Of a stretch of 40,133 bases of DNA, positions 13,889-21,394 are shown piece after piece (position 1 is the first letter of the stretch; each line of letters begins with the position of its first letter). The notes beneath the pieces are model-generated. The model had not been told where the DNA came from, did not search any database, and saw only the letters and a program-made list of their open reading frames with translations. Both the position numbers and the translations under genes were made by a program. Source of the DNA: a virus; IMG/VR virus record IMGVR_UViG_3300028650_000004, positions 1 to 40,133 of that record; one strand, given 5' to 3'.

Positions 13889-14577
13889 AGGACATTACCG
13901 GAGATGTGTTTGGTAGGTTGGTTGCTTTAGAATATGTGGGAAGAAATAGGCGCAATAAACCTTTGTGGATATGCAAGTGTGAATGTGGTAATATACACAT
14001 TGTCGACATGTACTGTCTATTAGCAGGAAGTTGTAAGTCCTGTGGGTGTTTAAATAGAGGCATGCCGAGTAGGACAAAGCATGGAATGTACAAGCACAGT
14101 GCTTATAATGCGTGGGCAAATATTAGAGGTCGAGTGTATAACAAAGATAATCCTGCATGGAAAGACTATGGTGGAAGAGGCATTACTATGTGTCGGGAGT
14201 GGGAAGATTCTTTTAAAAACTTTTGGACAGACATGGGAGATACATATCGTGAAGGGCTTTCGCTAGATCGTATCGACACTAACGGAAATTATTGCAAAGA
14301 AAATTGTCGTTGGGTAGAGTGGGATATACAGATGCATAATAAGAGAAAGCGTGGTGGCTGCTCTTCAAAGCACATGGTATTTTATTATTATAAAGATTTT
14401 GGTAAGTATGGTGCACAAATCACTTACAATAAGACAAGGGAAAATCTTGGCTATTTTCTGAATGAGCTTGATGCAGCCACAGCCTACGACAATCGCTCGG
14501 AGCAGTTATACGGCGACAGACCCAACGGTACAACAAAGATTGCTAAAGAAATGCTTGACAAGAGTGTTGAAGTATGA
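13876..14577 (+). CDS. HNH homing endonuclease with AP2-like domain, 233 aa
   Basis: A paralogue of the gene at 7976. It has zinc motifs C-K-C-E-C-G and S-C-G-C-L, the core YGGRGITMCREW and L-D-R-I-D-T-N-G-N-Y-C-K-E-N-C-R-W, and the ending AYDNRSEQLYGDRPNG. The C-terminal protein sequence is nearly the same as that of the 7976 gene, while the DNA differs at many third positions, so the duplication is not recent or the copies came separately. It overlaps the previous gene by 13 bases. The last codons contain the -35 element of the promoter at 14555. Confidence 0.87.
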   Translation: MREIKDITGDVFGRLVALEYVGRNRRNKPLWICKCECGNIHIVDMYCLLAGSCKSCGCLNRGMPSRTKHGMYKHSAYNAWANIRGRVYNKDNPAWKDYGGRGITMCREWEDSFKNFWTDMGDTYREGLSLDRIDTNGNYCKENCRWVEWDIQMHNKRKRGGCSSKHMVFYYYKDFGKYGAQITYNKTRENLGYFLNELDAATAYDNRSEQLYGDRPNGTTKIAKEMLDKSVEV

Positions 14578-14583
14578 GATAAT
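14555..14583 (+). promoter_or_regulatory. sigma70-type promoter, rightward
   Basis: TTGACA (14555-14560), 17 bases, GATAAT (14578-14583). It lies inside the end of the HNH gene and drives the genes at 14652 and 14946 (the ssDNA-binding protein). Tandem palindromes start at the base after the -10. Confidence 0.75.
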
Positions 14584-14622
14584 GCTTCTTCAAGTGAAGA
14601 AGCCCTTGTTCTACGAACAAGG
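14584..14622. repeat. two adjoining perfect palindromes just after a promoter
   Basis: GCTTCTTC/GAAGAAGC (14584-14603, 4-base loop) is followed without a gap by CCTTGTTC/GAACAAGG (14604-14622, 3-base loop). Both stems have 8 perfect pairs. The first covers the expected transcription start; the second lies in the leader of the gene at 14652. They could be operators, or a pair of stacked hairpins at the 5' end of the mRNA. There is no T-run, so a terminator is unlikely. Confidence 0.8.
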
Positions 14623-14651
14623 TGTTATGTTCATTACTAGAGGAGATAACT

Positions 14652-14918
14652 ATGGCACTGAAGATTATTAGTGAAGACGAAGATAAACAAGAGGAATATA
14701 TCATTGACTATCCTTGTTTGATGAAAAGTATTGATCCTGATCCTCGCTACAATGAGCACATTTGTATTATTTTGGCATTGAGTGAATATTCTGGCATCCC
14801 GTTGGTTAACACATTTGATGAATCATTGGTTGGTAGAATTGACGACGATTGGATTTCATTTGAGGACGAAGAATATTGGAAGCCTTACAACAAGGCTGTA
14901 ACATTTTGCAATAAATAA
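14652..14918 (+). CDS. hypothetical acidic protein, 88 aa
   Basis: The start at 14652 (MALKIISEDEDKQEEYIIDY) follows AGAGGAGATAACT. The protein is acidic, with mixed helix and strand (NEHICIILALSEYSG, then WISFEDEEYWKPYN). It is the first gene after the tandem palindromes and lies directly before the ssDNA-binding protein gene, so it is likely expressed with DNA replication genes. No family is recognised. Confidence 0.65.
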   Translation: MALKIISEDEDKQEEYIIDYPCLMKSIDPDPRYNEHICIILALSEYSGIPLVNTFDESLVGRIDDDWISFEDEEYWKPYNKAVTFCNK

Positions 14919-14945
14919 TTTATTAACAACAAAGGAGAACTAACT

Positions 14946-15878
14946 ATGGCATTTGTTCCTAAGCAACAAAATCACAGCATCACTACTACATTTGAGAAGC
15001 ATAATTATCCTACACCGAAGGCTGGTAGTCGTCCTGCGAGAATTTCGCTCATAGTAGACTTGGGTATCCAAGAGCGTGAAGACTTTGAGGATCAAAAAAC
15101 TGGTGAGGTAAAACCACAAAAGCCTGTTCAACAAGTTGTTGTCTTTGCTGATCTTGTTAACGACGTAGTTGATTATGGTGATGCAATTGGCAAGATGCCC
15201 TATCGTCTTTGCCTTAACAAGACTTTCCAAGGGGAGACTCAAGGTGTGAACTTTACGGCTGTTCCCCCTCGTGATGCTGATGGTAATCAGATTCAAGGCA
15301 AGGCTTGGGGCTTTCATCCACAGAATCTTCTCACAAAGATTGCTAAGGCTATTCAGAAGCCGGAAGTAATTGAGAGTATGGACATTGAGGAATTCTTGAA
15401 CGAGGCTCTGATGGCGCAAGTTGAAGTTAAGAAGACTGAAAGCAAAGACAAGAAGGATGACGACGGTAATCCTGTTGTCTACACCAATGTAAATTATCGT
15501 GGAGCCTCGGAGGTTCCTATGGTAGAGGACGACGATGGCAATGAGGCTCCAATGAAGATTAAGCCACTGGCTACTCCTGCAATGATTATTAGCTTTGATG
15601 ATGCTGAAGCAAGTCAGATTAAATTCTTGCGTAAGAATCTTATTGCTAAGATTAAGTTGGCTAAGAATTATGCTGGCAGTTCTATGGAAGCAGCAATCAA
15701 GGAGTTTGAGAAGCAACAGAATGGTCAGCAAGGGGCTTCTGAGGGGCAAGGTGAGGCTAAGAAGGGAGAACCGCAGGTTCCCCCTAAGCAAGCAGCTAAG
15801 GAAGCAGCGAAAAAGACTACCAAGAAGGTTCCTGAGCCGCCTGTAGACGATGATGACTTTGATGATATTCCATTTTGA
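14946..15878 (+). CDS. single-stranded DNA-binding protein, 310 aa
   Basis: The N-terminal 150 residues look like an OB-fold SSB: strands with ARISLIVDLGIQEREDF, QQVVVFADLV, a GKMPYRLCLN segment and GKAWGFHP. The C-terminal third is low-complexity (Lys, Ala, Glu and Gln) and ends in an acidic tip DDDDFDDIPF (302-310), the hallmark by which SSBs bind replication partners. The role is to coat single-stranded DNA at the fork and stimulate the polymerase and exonuclease. The context between the T7-like polymerase and exonuclease fits the place of T7 gp2.5, though overall length is greater. The start follows AAAGGAGAACTAACT. A hairpin follows the stop. Confidence 0.85.
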   Translation: MAFVPKQQNHSITTTFEKHNYPTPKAGSRPARISLIVDLGIQEREDFEDQKTGEVKPQKPVQQVVVFADLVNDVVDYGDAIGKMPYRLCLNKTFQGETQGVNFTAVPPRDADGNQIQGKAWGFHPQNLLTKIAKAIQKPEVIESMDIEEFLNEALMAQVEVKKTESKDKKDDDGNPVVYTNVNYRGASEVPMVEDDDGNEAPMKIKPLATPAMIISFDDAEASQIKFLRKNLIAKIKLAKNYAGSSMEAAIKEFEKQQNGQQGASEGQGEAKKGEPQVPPKQAAKEAAKKTTKKVPEPPVDDDDFDDIPF

Positions 15879-15893
15879 TGTAGACTAAACATA

Positions 15894-15915
15894 GCCCACT
15901 CCAAACGGAGTGGGC
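15894..15915 (+). promoter_or_regulatory. 9-bp hairpin after the SSB gene
   Basis: GCCCACTCC (15894-15902) pairs with GGAGTGGGC (15907-15915) around a 4-base loop. No T-run follows; the exonuclease ribosome binding site (AAGGAG) starts four bases later. It probably protects or processes the SSB mRNA end, or tunes translation of the exonuclease. Confidence 0.65.
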
Positions 15916-15928
15916 ATAAGGAGATTGC

Positions 15929-16870
15929 ATGAGTAAACTACTTCTAATTGATGCAGATACAATTGTTTATGCAAGTGCTGCAACAGAAGAGATTAACAAG
16001 TGTCTAGCAACAAATAATAATAATGGGAAATCACAAATGTTTCCCTCCAAGAGCGCATTTAATGAGTGGCACAAGGAATACTCAAAGTACCCTAAAGAGG
16101 ACTATTCATTTACTGTTGTCAAAGAGTTAGTCGGAGAAACTTCATATGCTTGTTCATCTGTAAAGCGAAAGATTTCTGCTATCCTTGAAGCAGTTCCACA
16201 CACTGATTACAAAATTTGTATTCAAGGAACTGGTAATTATAGGATGGACTATCCAGCAAAGTACGTTGCCTATAAAGGTCAACGAGGTGACAAACCATTG
16301 CTGTTCAAGGATACATACCAATATGTTTTGAGCAAGTGGAACAAGAATGTTATTGTTGTTGATTCAGAAGAAGTTGATGACTTCGTCTGCTACAGTAGCT
16401 GGAATAATTTTAATCCAAAAGGTAATGTAGAAGACAGCAACATTGTTGTAGCTTTCTGCGACAAGGATATTCACCAAAATTCTGTTGGGGCTTTGTATAA
16501 CTATAAGCAACCAGATGGAGGAGTATTCTGGAACACACGGAAGATGCAGTATAAAGGCTTTTGGGGAAGTTGTCTTGTGGGAGACACAGCAGATAACATC
16601 GACGGTATTCTTAAGCTGTCTGATGAAACAAAAAAGAAGTACGGTATTAAGACAAACACTTGTGGTAAGGTTGCAGGGGCAAAGATTCTCTGTGATGTAA
16701 AGACAGAGAAAGAAGCAGCACAAAGAGTTGTTGATGCCTACAAATTGGCATGGCCTGAAGATGGAGTTGATCGTCTTAGCGACATGGCTTTCTTCCTGTG
16801 GCTGCGTAAGCGTGAAGGACAAATGTATGTGCTAAGAGAGCATCTTGAACATCTTGGTGTAACATATTAA
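15929..16870 (+). CDS. 5'-3' exonuclease, T7 gp6-like, 313 aa
   Basis: A FEN/PIN-like nuclease. The acidic metal-binding sites are in order: LLIDADTIVY (D8, D10), the YKGQRGDKP substrate loop (115-123), EEVDD (147-151), FCDKD (D178, D180) and GDTADNIDG (D219, D222). This family degrades 5' ends and removes RNA primers, and in T7 breaks host DNA and helps form recombination intermediates. It follows the SSB gene and the hairpin at 15894. The start at 15929 has AAGGAG at the right spacing. The length is close to T7 gp6 (300). Confidence 0.88.
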   Translation: MSKLLLIDADTIVYASAATEEINKCLATNNNNGKSQMFPSKSAFNEWHKEYSKYPKEDYSFTVVKELVGETSYACSSVKRKISAILEAVPHTDYKICIQGTGNYRMDYPAKYVAYKGQRGDKPLLFKDTYQYVLSKWNKNVIVVDSEEVDDFVCYSSWNNFNPKGNVEDSNIVVAFCDKDIHQNSVGALYNYKQPDGGVFWNTRKMQYKGFWGSCLVGDTADNIDGILKLSDETKKKYGIKTNTCGKVAGAKILCDVKTEKEAAQRVVDAYKLAWPEDGVDRLSDMAFFLWLRKREGQMYVLREHLEHLGVTY

Positions 16871-16881
16871 AGGAGAACAAC

Positions 16882-17214
16882 ATGAGTACAAGTTATAGTC
16901 CACTACTTTACCTTGGCAAATCATTTGATGACCAAAGTGAAGCTGAAGAATTTTATAAGCAATATATTGTGTTGTCTGAAGACGATCTTGAATTGATTGA
17001 AGAAGACGGGTTTAATGAGTTTATGTATGGTCAAAAGGAAATTTCTGGAAGCATTCTAAATCATTACTCTGGATATGGTTATATTCTTGGTATTGATCTT
17101 AGTTATCCTAAGCCATCTACATTTCATAATGACTACGCCAAGGCTATTACCACTTGGCAGAAGTATTTCAAAGACGAGACATATGATTTGATTCATGAAG
17201 TTTGTGTGAGTTGA
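16882..17214 (+). CDS. hypothetical acidic protein, 110 aa
   Basis: The start (MSTSYSPLLYLGKSFDDQSE) lies behind AAAGGAGAACAAC. The middle is acidic (LSEDDLELIEEDGFNEF) and the second half has Tyr/Gly-rich strands (YSGYGYILGIDLSY). The stop overlaps the next ATG. No family is recognised. Confidence 0.7.
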   Translation: MSTSYSPLLYLGKSFDDQSEAEEFYKQYIVLSEDDLELIEEDGFNEFMYGQKEISGSILNHYSGYGYILGIDLSYPKPSTFHNDYAKAITTWQKYFKDETYDLIHEVCVS

Positions 17215-17543
17215 TGGCTTTCGCCATTCCAACATGGAGCCTATGGCTCCTATTATCCAACATAGCAATAGCCTTCATTGAATATACCTATCGCTCAGGA
17301 AACTATGATACATTCCTACAAGCCTTGCCATATATTATTGTGCCTATATTAATTGGACAACTTGGTCTGTTCGAGGGGTTTAGGAGGGCTGATTCTCTTT
17401 TCCTTGCAGCGGCAATCTTCTCGTGTATTAATGTCTCAATGCGAGTGGTTGTTTGCCACTTCATTGGAGAGACATTGAGCATTGTCAACTGGGTTGGGGT
17501 TGCACTGTTGTTTTGTAGTGCTATCTTGATAAAAATCAAATGA
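17214..17543 (+). CDS. four-helix membrane protein, SMR/DMT-like size, 109 aa
   Basis: The start at 17214 (MAFAIPTWSLW) overlaps the previous stop (TGATG). Four hydrophobic helices are visible: near residues 7-25, 40-57, 62-82 and 90-107. The last two are joined by the loop HFIGETLS, and the end is GVALLFCSAILIKIK. Length, number of helices and the G-E-x-L-S loop before the last helix are like small multidrug resistance (SMR/DMT) proteins. The conserved N-terminal Glu site of EmrE is not clear, so transport is uncertain. A holin-like role is another possibility. Confidence 0.6.
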   Translation: MAFAIPTWSLWLLLSNIAIAFIEYTYRSGNYDTFLQALPYIIVPILIGQLGLFEGFRRADSLFLAAAIFSCINVSMRVVVCHFIGETLSIVNWVGVALLFCSAILIKIK

Positions 17544-17560
17544 TCTTTTGGGAGTGATAC

Positions 17561-18124
17561 ATGGAAGAAAAATATAACGTTGATTTTGGTGAATTCCTTT
17601 ACTATGATGAAAATTCTCCGGGAGGGTTGAGATGGAAAGTAAATATCAGTAAAAGGATGAGGGCCGGAGCGGTTGCAGGCTATTGTTCGACAAGGAGTGG
17701 TTACTGGTGTGTAGCACTCAAAGGTAAATTATATCGTTCTCATAGGGTTGTAATGGTATTAAACGGAACAAAATGTTATGATTTATTGGTTGACCACATA
17801 GATAGAAACAAATCAAATAATAGAGTAGAGAATTTGAGACTTGTCGATAATAATCTTAGTGGCAGAAACAAATCAAAACATAAAAGAAATTCAACAGGTG
17901 TTACTGGAGTCTCTAAGGACGTAGTTACTAATAGGGATGGAAAAATTTATGAGTATTTTGTATCTCAATGGCAAGACTTGATGGGTAACAAACATAGAAA
18001 AAGGTTTTCAATTAACAAACTCGGTTATGATGTATCCTTTCGTTTGGCGGGTGAGTACCGCGAGGAAATGATTAAGGAACTGAATGCACAGGGTGCAGGT
18101 TATACAAATGGGCACGGAACTTGA
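17561..18124 (+). CDS. HNH endonuclease (HNH_3 type) with AP2-like domain, 187 aa
   Basis: A different architecture from the other HNH genes: residues 50-100 have the HNH_3 pattern SHRVVMVLNGTKCYD, LLVDHIDRNKSNNRVENLRL, followed by STGVTGVSKD, an AP2-like start, and a basic DNA-contact segment. It has no N-terminal Cys motif. The start follows TGGGAGTGATAC. It sits directly before the HNH gene at 18126, whose likely start lies two bases after its stop. It is very probably a mobile endonuclease. Confidence 0.83.
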   Translation: MEEKYNVDFGEFLYYDENSPGGLRWKVNISKRMRAGAVAGYCSTRSGYWCVALKGKLYRSHRVVMVLNGTKCYDLLVDHIDRNKSNNRVENLRLVDNNLSGRNKSKHKRNSTGVTGVSKDVVTNRDGKIYEYFVSQWQDLMGNKHRKRFSINKLGYDVSFRLAGEYREEMIKELNAQGAGYTNGHGT

Positions 18125-18125
18125 C

Positions 18126-18692
18126 ATGAATAAAAACAGCATAGAGCCTTGGGAATATTACCCCGAAGTATGGCCCACTAGGGCATCCTTTTTTAGTTGG
18201 CTACGTGGAGGTCTTCGTAGAGCAATATGGGAAAAATACCCAGGAAAAATTATCTACAAGAAGTCACACTTAACTAAACCACCAGAGGGCTACACAGGAA
18301 AGGCTAAGTCTGGTGCTGTGTGTGCTTTAACAGGTGTTTGGACTGGTAATAGCAAGTTGCAAGTGGATCACATTGTTGGAGAAGCATCATTGCGAGATTG
18401 GTGTGACATTGAATCATTTGCTAGACACTTATGTACAAATGATGATAATATGCAACTCGTAGAAGTTGAGGCTCATAAAATTAAGAGTTATTCTGAGAGG
18501 CAGGGAATGTCGTTTGAAGACGCAATGTTCGAGAAGAAATACATTCTGCCATTCAAAAAACTTAATTCAGAGAAACAGAAAGAAACATTGACTTCACTTG
18601 GAGTTGATAGTATAATGCTTTCCACAGCAGCAAAGAGGGTGGCAGCGTACCGCAACTACTTGAAGGAGAGAAACAGTGGCAACGAAGATTAA
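18126..18692 (+). CDS. HNH nuclease, probably phage-intrinsic, 188 aa
   Basis: The protein (MNKNSIEPWEYYPEVWPTR) has a helical N-terminus (FFSWLRGGLRRAIWEKYP) and an HNH-type centre with CALTGVWTGNSKLQVDHIVG, DWCDIESFARHL and a closing EVEAHKIKSYSERQG. The V-D-H and E-x-H pairs are the likely metal site. It differs from the mobile HNH genes in the window and lies in the replication module, so a role in DNA degradation, branch resolution or packaging is more likely than homing. An in-frame ATG at 18108 inside the previous gene is an alternative start. A promoter with a perfect TATAAT lies inside its 3' part. Confidence 0.7.
   Translation: MNKNSIEPWEYYPEVWPTRASFFSWLRGGLRRAIWEKYPGKIIYKKSHLTKPPEGYTGKAKSGAVCALTGVWTGNSKLQVDHIVGEASLRDWCDIESFARHLCTNDDNMQLVEVEAHKIKSYSERQGMSFEDAMFEKKYILPFKKLNSEKQKETLTSLGVDSIMLSTAAKRVAAYRNYLKERNSGNED
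18588..18616 (+). promoter_or_regulatory. sigma70-type promoter inside the HNH nuclease gene
   Basis: TTGACT (18588-18593), 17 bases, TATAAT (18611-18616). It would drive the genes from 18676 onward. Confidence 0.6.
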
Positions 18693-18876
18693 AAAGATTC
18701 ACTTACAAAAATCTGGAACTAGATCATACTGTAGATTTACTTCTCGCCCAAGTAGGGGAGTCGTACTTCTGTCTTTGCAGGACTTTGCTAGTGTCAGCAA
18801 AGAGTTACGCTGCACGGAATGTGGTTCAGCATACGAGAAAATGTGTAGCAGCATTAACCTGCTGGCAGAGGGGTGA
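18676..18876 (+). CDS. small Cys-rich protein, 66 aa, GTG start
   Basis: Starts with GTG (MATKIKKIHLQKSGTRSYC) behind GAAGGAGAGAAACA, inside the end of the previous gene. It has C-R-F near residue 19 and C-T-E-C-G with a later Cys (residues 46-57), so a zinc-ribbon-like site is likely. The N-terminus is basic. The function is unknown. Confidence 0.65.
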   Translation: MATKIKKIHLQKSGTRSYCRFTSRPSRGVVLLSLQDFASVSKELRCTECGSAYEKMCSSINLLAEG

Positions 18877-18881
18877 TCAAC

Positions 18882-18983
18882 ATGGGAGAATTCTTTCACT
18901 ACGTTTTTATAGCCATGGGAGTGTGCGGAATTTCTTGTTTAATACTTTCAATGTGTATTGGTTTATACTATCTGGCTAAGTAG
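18882..18983 (+). CDS. small membrane peptide, 33 aa
   Basis: A frame MGEFFHYVFIAMGVCGISCL ending YYLAK that is nearly all hydrophobic, one transmembrane helix. It starts a few bases after the previous stop with GAGGGGTGATCAAC as leader. Too short to assign. Confidence 0.5.
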   Translation: MGEFFHYVFIAMGVCGISCLILSMCIGLYYLAK

Positions 18984-19008
18984 CGTCTTTAAATAAAGGA
19001 GAAAACTC

Positions 19009-19332
19009 ATGAATGAACAATTTACTAAGAAGCAAATTGCTGAGATTGTTTTGTGGTATGCTGATGATTACGCAGAAGAGGAATGCCCATATAATGCTCA
19101 AGACTATGTTAAAGATAACATAACTTGTGTAGATGCAGGAGTCGATATTGTAGAGTATAAGACAGTTTATAATTCAAATGTATATCTTATTGGCGGCGTT
19201 TATTTCGAGGTAACTTGTTCGCGTAGCAATAGTGGTTATTGGTCAGATAGTGAACGAGATGAGCCAACTATCTGTGAAGTGTTTCCACAAGAAGTCACTA
19301 AGACTATTTATCTTGCAAAGAAACCAGATTAA
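19009..19332 (+). CDS. hypothetical acidic protein, 107 aa
   Basis: The start (MNEQFTKKQIAEIVLWYADD) follows AAAGGAGAAAACTC. An N-terminal helix is followed by Tyr-rich beta segments (SNVYLIGGVYFEV). The Cys residues are not paired as a zinc site. No family is recognised. Confidence 0.65.
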   Translation: MNEQFTKKQIAEIVLWYADDYAEEECPYNAQDYVKDNITCVDAGVDIVEYKTVYNSNVYLIGGVYFEVTCSRSNSGYWSDSERDEPTICEVFPQEVTKTIYLAKKPD

Positions 19333-19341
19333 GGAGAACAA

Positions 19342-19605
19342 ATGACTAACAACATCATCGTAACAGAACAAGAGCGTAATATCATTCTTATCGGAATTGC
19401 TACAGCAGGCTACATGTATATTCTTGAAGACATTCAAGCATTAACGTTTGCTATTAATGCAACAGGCTATCATTTTGATGAGTATGGAGATATGCTTGAT
19501 AAAGCATCTGTTGATATTACAAATGAGAAAGTGGAGCATGTACTGAAGCAAATGATTATGTCGGCTACGCCTAGTGTTGTGGCTATGTCTGGTAAGTTGA
19601 ATTAA
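19342..19605 (+). CDS. hypothetical protein, 87 aa
   Basis: The start (MTNNIIVTEQERNIILIGIA) has AAGGAGAACAA before it. Mixed hydrophobic and acidic helices; the first part (ILIGIATAGYMYI) is hydrophobic but interrupted, so membrane insertion is doubtful. No family is recognised. Confidence 0.65.
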   Translation: MTNNIIVTEQERNIILIGIATAGYMYILEDIQALTFAINATGYHFDEYGDMLDKASVDITNEKVEHVLKQMIMSATPSVVAMSGKLN

Positions 19606-19619
19606 CAGGGAGAATAAAT

Positions 19620-19832
19620 ATGAAACACAAAGTTAGGATTGTTACAAATAATAAAGGGAGTGGTGATTACGCATGTGTGTATATCGATGACATGGTTGGT
19701 CGATCAGGACACAGTATCTCGTTACACGATTGGGAGTTCATGCTCAACTTCATGGGAGTTGATGTAAAGCTTGTCCATTTAGACGACGAAGACTTTGATG
19801 ATCCATTGTTTAATTTTGATGCAGTACAATAA
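19620..19832 (+). CDS. hypothetical acidic protein, 70 aa
   Basis: A 70-residue acidic protein with alternating strands (MKHKVRIVTNNKGSGDYACV) and an Asp-rich C-terminus (LDDEDFDDPLFNFD). The leader is CAGGGAGAATAAAT. The acidic end resembles partner-binding tips but nothing further is known. Confidence 0.65.
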   Translation: MKHKVRIVTNNKGSGDYACVYIDDMVGRSGHSISLHDWEFMLNFMGVDVKLVHLDDEDFDDPLFNFDAVQ

Positions 19833-19847
19833 GGGAGAACAAAACTA

Positions 19848-20819
19848 ATGGTAAGTATTACTACGCAAAAACGTGCTTCGTATATTGAAGAGTATGCAGA
19901 TAAGATTGATGATCTACTCGTCAAGGGGTTTTCAAAGCGACAAGTTGCATATAAGTTGAACCTTCCAAAGTCTTCTGTTTCAGACTATTTGCGAGATAAA
20001 GAATTTAATGGGGTTGTTGTAAAGCCATATAACAAGATGAAAATCCTTGTGCTTGATATTGAGACAGCCCCGCTTGTGTCTGACCTCTGGAGCATCTGGC
20101 AACACGGCGTAGGACTCAATCAAGTGCAGAAGGATTGGCATCTTCTCTCATTCGCTGCTAAGTGGTATGGCGAAGAGGAAGTATTCTACTATGACCAATC
20201 TGATGAACGAGATATTGAAGATGATTTCAATCTGTGTCATGTTCTCTATGATCTTCTTAATCAAAGCGATGCCACTTTAACTCAAAATGGACGAAAATTT
20301 GACCTTAAGAAGATTAATGCTCGCTTTGTTATTAATGGGCTTCCGCCAGCAAAGCCTTCACGAGTAATTGACACGTTGGAAATAGCAAAACGTGAGTTTG
20401 GATTTACGTCAAATAAGTTGGAGTACATGACTGACAAACTGTGTAAGAAGTATAAGAAACTGTTGCACAAGAAGTTCCCTGGACATACTTTGTGGACAGA
20501 AGTAATGAAGGGTAATACTGAAGCATGGGCAGAGATGAAGGAATACAACATTCATGATGTCTTGGCATTGGAAGAGTTGTATGATATTATTAAGCCTTTC
20601 TCCAACAAGCATCCTAATGTCGCACTGGCACAAGGTAGTGACCAACTTACGTGCCGTGTCTGTGGTGGAACACACTTGAGTAATTCTGGTGATTGGCATA
20701 CTTCGTTGTCTGTTTATGACTTGTATCGTTGCGAGGATTGTGGAGCGTATAGCCGTGGGCGTAAGACGAATACAACTAAGGAACAACGAAACAACGTCAC
20801 GATGGCAACGATTTCTTAA
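19848..20819 (+). CDS. HTH + DEDD exonuclease + zinc-ribbon protein, 323 aa
   Basis: Three parts are visible. Residues 20-52 form a helix-turn-helix (GFSKRQVAYKLNLPKSSVSD), as in resolvase-like DNA-binding domains. Residues 65-250 are an RNase H-fold DEDD exonuclease: LVLDIETAP (D70, E72), QNGRKFDLKKI (D152) and YNIHDVLALEEL (Y233, D237), closest in pattern to YprB/DnaQ-type nucleases. Residues 269-298 form a zinc ribbon with C-R-V-C-G and C-E-D-C-G. It may act in DNA repair, recombination or host DNA breakdown. The HTH and ribbon suggest it recognises a particular DNA site or structure. The catalytic residues are all present. Confidence 0.75.
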   Translation: MVSITTQKRASYIEEYADKIDDLLVKGFSKRQVAYKLNLPKSSVSDYLRDKEFNGVVVKPYNKMKILVLDIETAPLVSDLWSIWQHGVGLNQVQKDWHLLSFAAKWYGEEEVFYYDQSDERDIEDDFNLCHVLYDLLNQSDATLTQNGRKFDLKKINARFVINGLPPAKPSRVIDTLEIAKREFGFTSNKLEYMTDKLCKKYKKLLHKKFPGHTLWTEVMKGNTEAWAEMKEYNIHDVLALEELYDIIKPFSNKHPNVALAQGSDQLTCRVCGGTHLSNSGDWHTSLSVYDLYRCEDCGAYSRGRKTNTTKEQRNNVTMATIS

Positions 20820-20839
20820 CTTAACAGGAGCCAATACAA

Positions 20840-21103
20840 ATGCGAGCCTTACAATGTAATCTTCCAATGGTGCCTGCTACTGTATTCTGCAACAAGGAAA
20901 ACAAAGCAATCCTTTTTGTGAAGCATGGAAATGGCAATTTCATTGATTATCAATCTGGTCAAGATATGGTTGCTTGGACTCGTGATGCTCTTTGTATTGG
21001 CCCAAAGGAATACAAATATAACATTTGGACAATTGTTGAAGATAATCCAGAGTTGAAGGATTACTTTAGGGAAGTTCTTAGGGAAAGCCTGCAAGATATT
21101 TAA
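20840..21103 (+). CDS. hypothetical protein, 87 aa
   Basis: The start (MRALQCNLPMVPATVFCNKE) follows AACAGGAGCCAATACAA. The body contains FVKHGNGNFIDYQSGQD, then a helical acidic end (LKDYFREVLRESLQDI). No family is recognised. Confidence 0.65.
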   Translation: MRALQCNLPMVPATVFCNKENKAILFVKHGNGNFIDYQSGQDMVAWTRDALCIGPKEYKYNIWTIVEDNPELKDYFREVLRESLQDI

Positions 21104-21112
21104 GGAGAATAT

Positions 21113-21394
21113 ATGGCAACTGTTAAGCAACAGATGGATAAGATGTTAAAGCAAATGGACAAGTTATACGCTAAACAAGAACTTCTTAAATCTCAGTGTA
21201 CTCATGAAGGGCTTCTTGGAGAGTATGGGGCAAACACTGGCAACTATTGCAGCAGTGACAATAGTTATTGGGTAAACTTCAAGTGTCCTCAGTGTGATAA
21301 GTGTTGGAGGGAAGATCAAGATAAGCAACAGTATAAACAAGGCAATCATTATACTGAGCAAGGATTTATTTGGACTAAAGGAGACAACAAATGA
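21113..21394 (+). CDS. coiled-coil zinc-finger protein, 93 aa
   Basis: Residues 1-26 form a helix with coiled-coil spacing (MDKMLKQMDKLYAKQELLKS). It is followed by C-T-H (residue 29) and C-P-Q-C-D-K-C (about 68-74), making a likely zinc site. The stop overlaps the next gene by four bases (ATGA). The function is unknown; binding of DNA or protein is plausible. Confidence 0.68.
   Translation: MATVKQQMDKMLKQMDKLYAKQELLKSQCTHEGLLGEYGANTGNYCSSDNSYWVNFKCPQCDKCWREDQDKQQYKQGNHYTEQGFIWTKGDNK

Noticed and set aside
14940-15791. Long open frame of 283 codons on the minus strand
   Set aside because: It is a shadow of the SSB gene; the product is Leu/Ser-rich with no motif and no leader.
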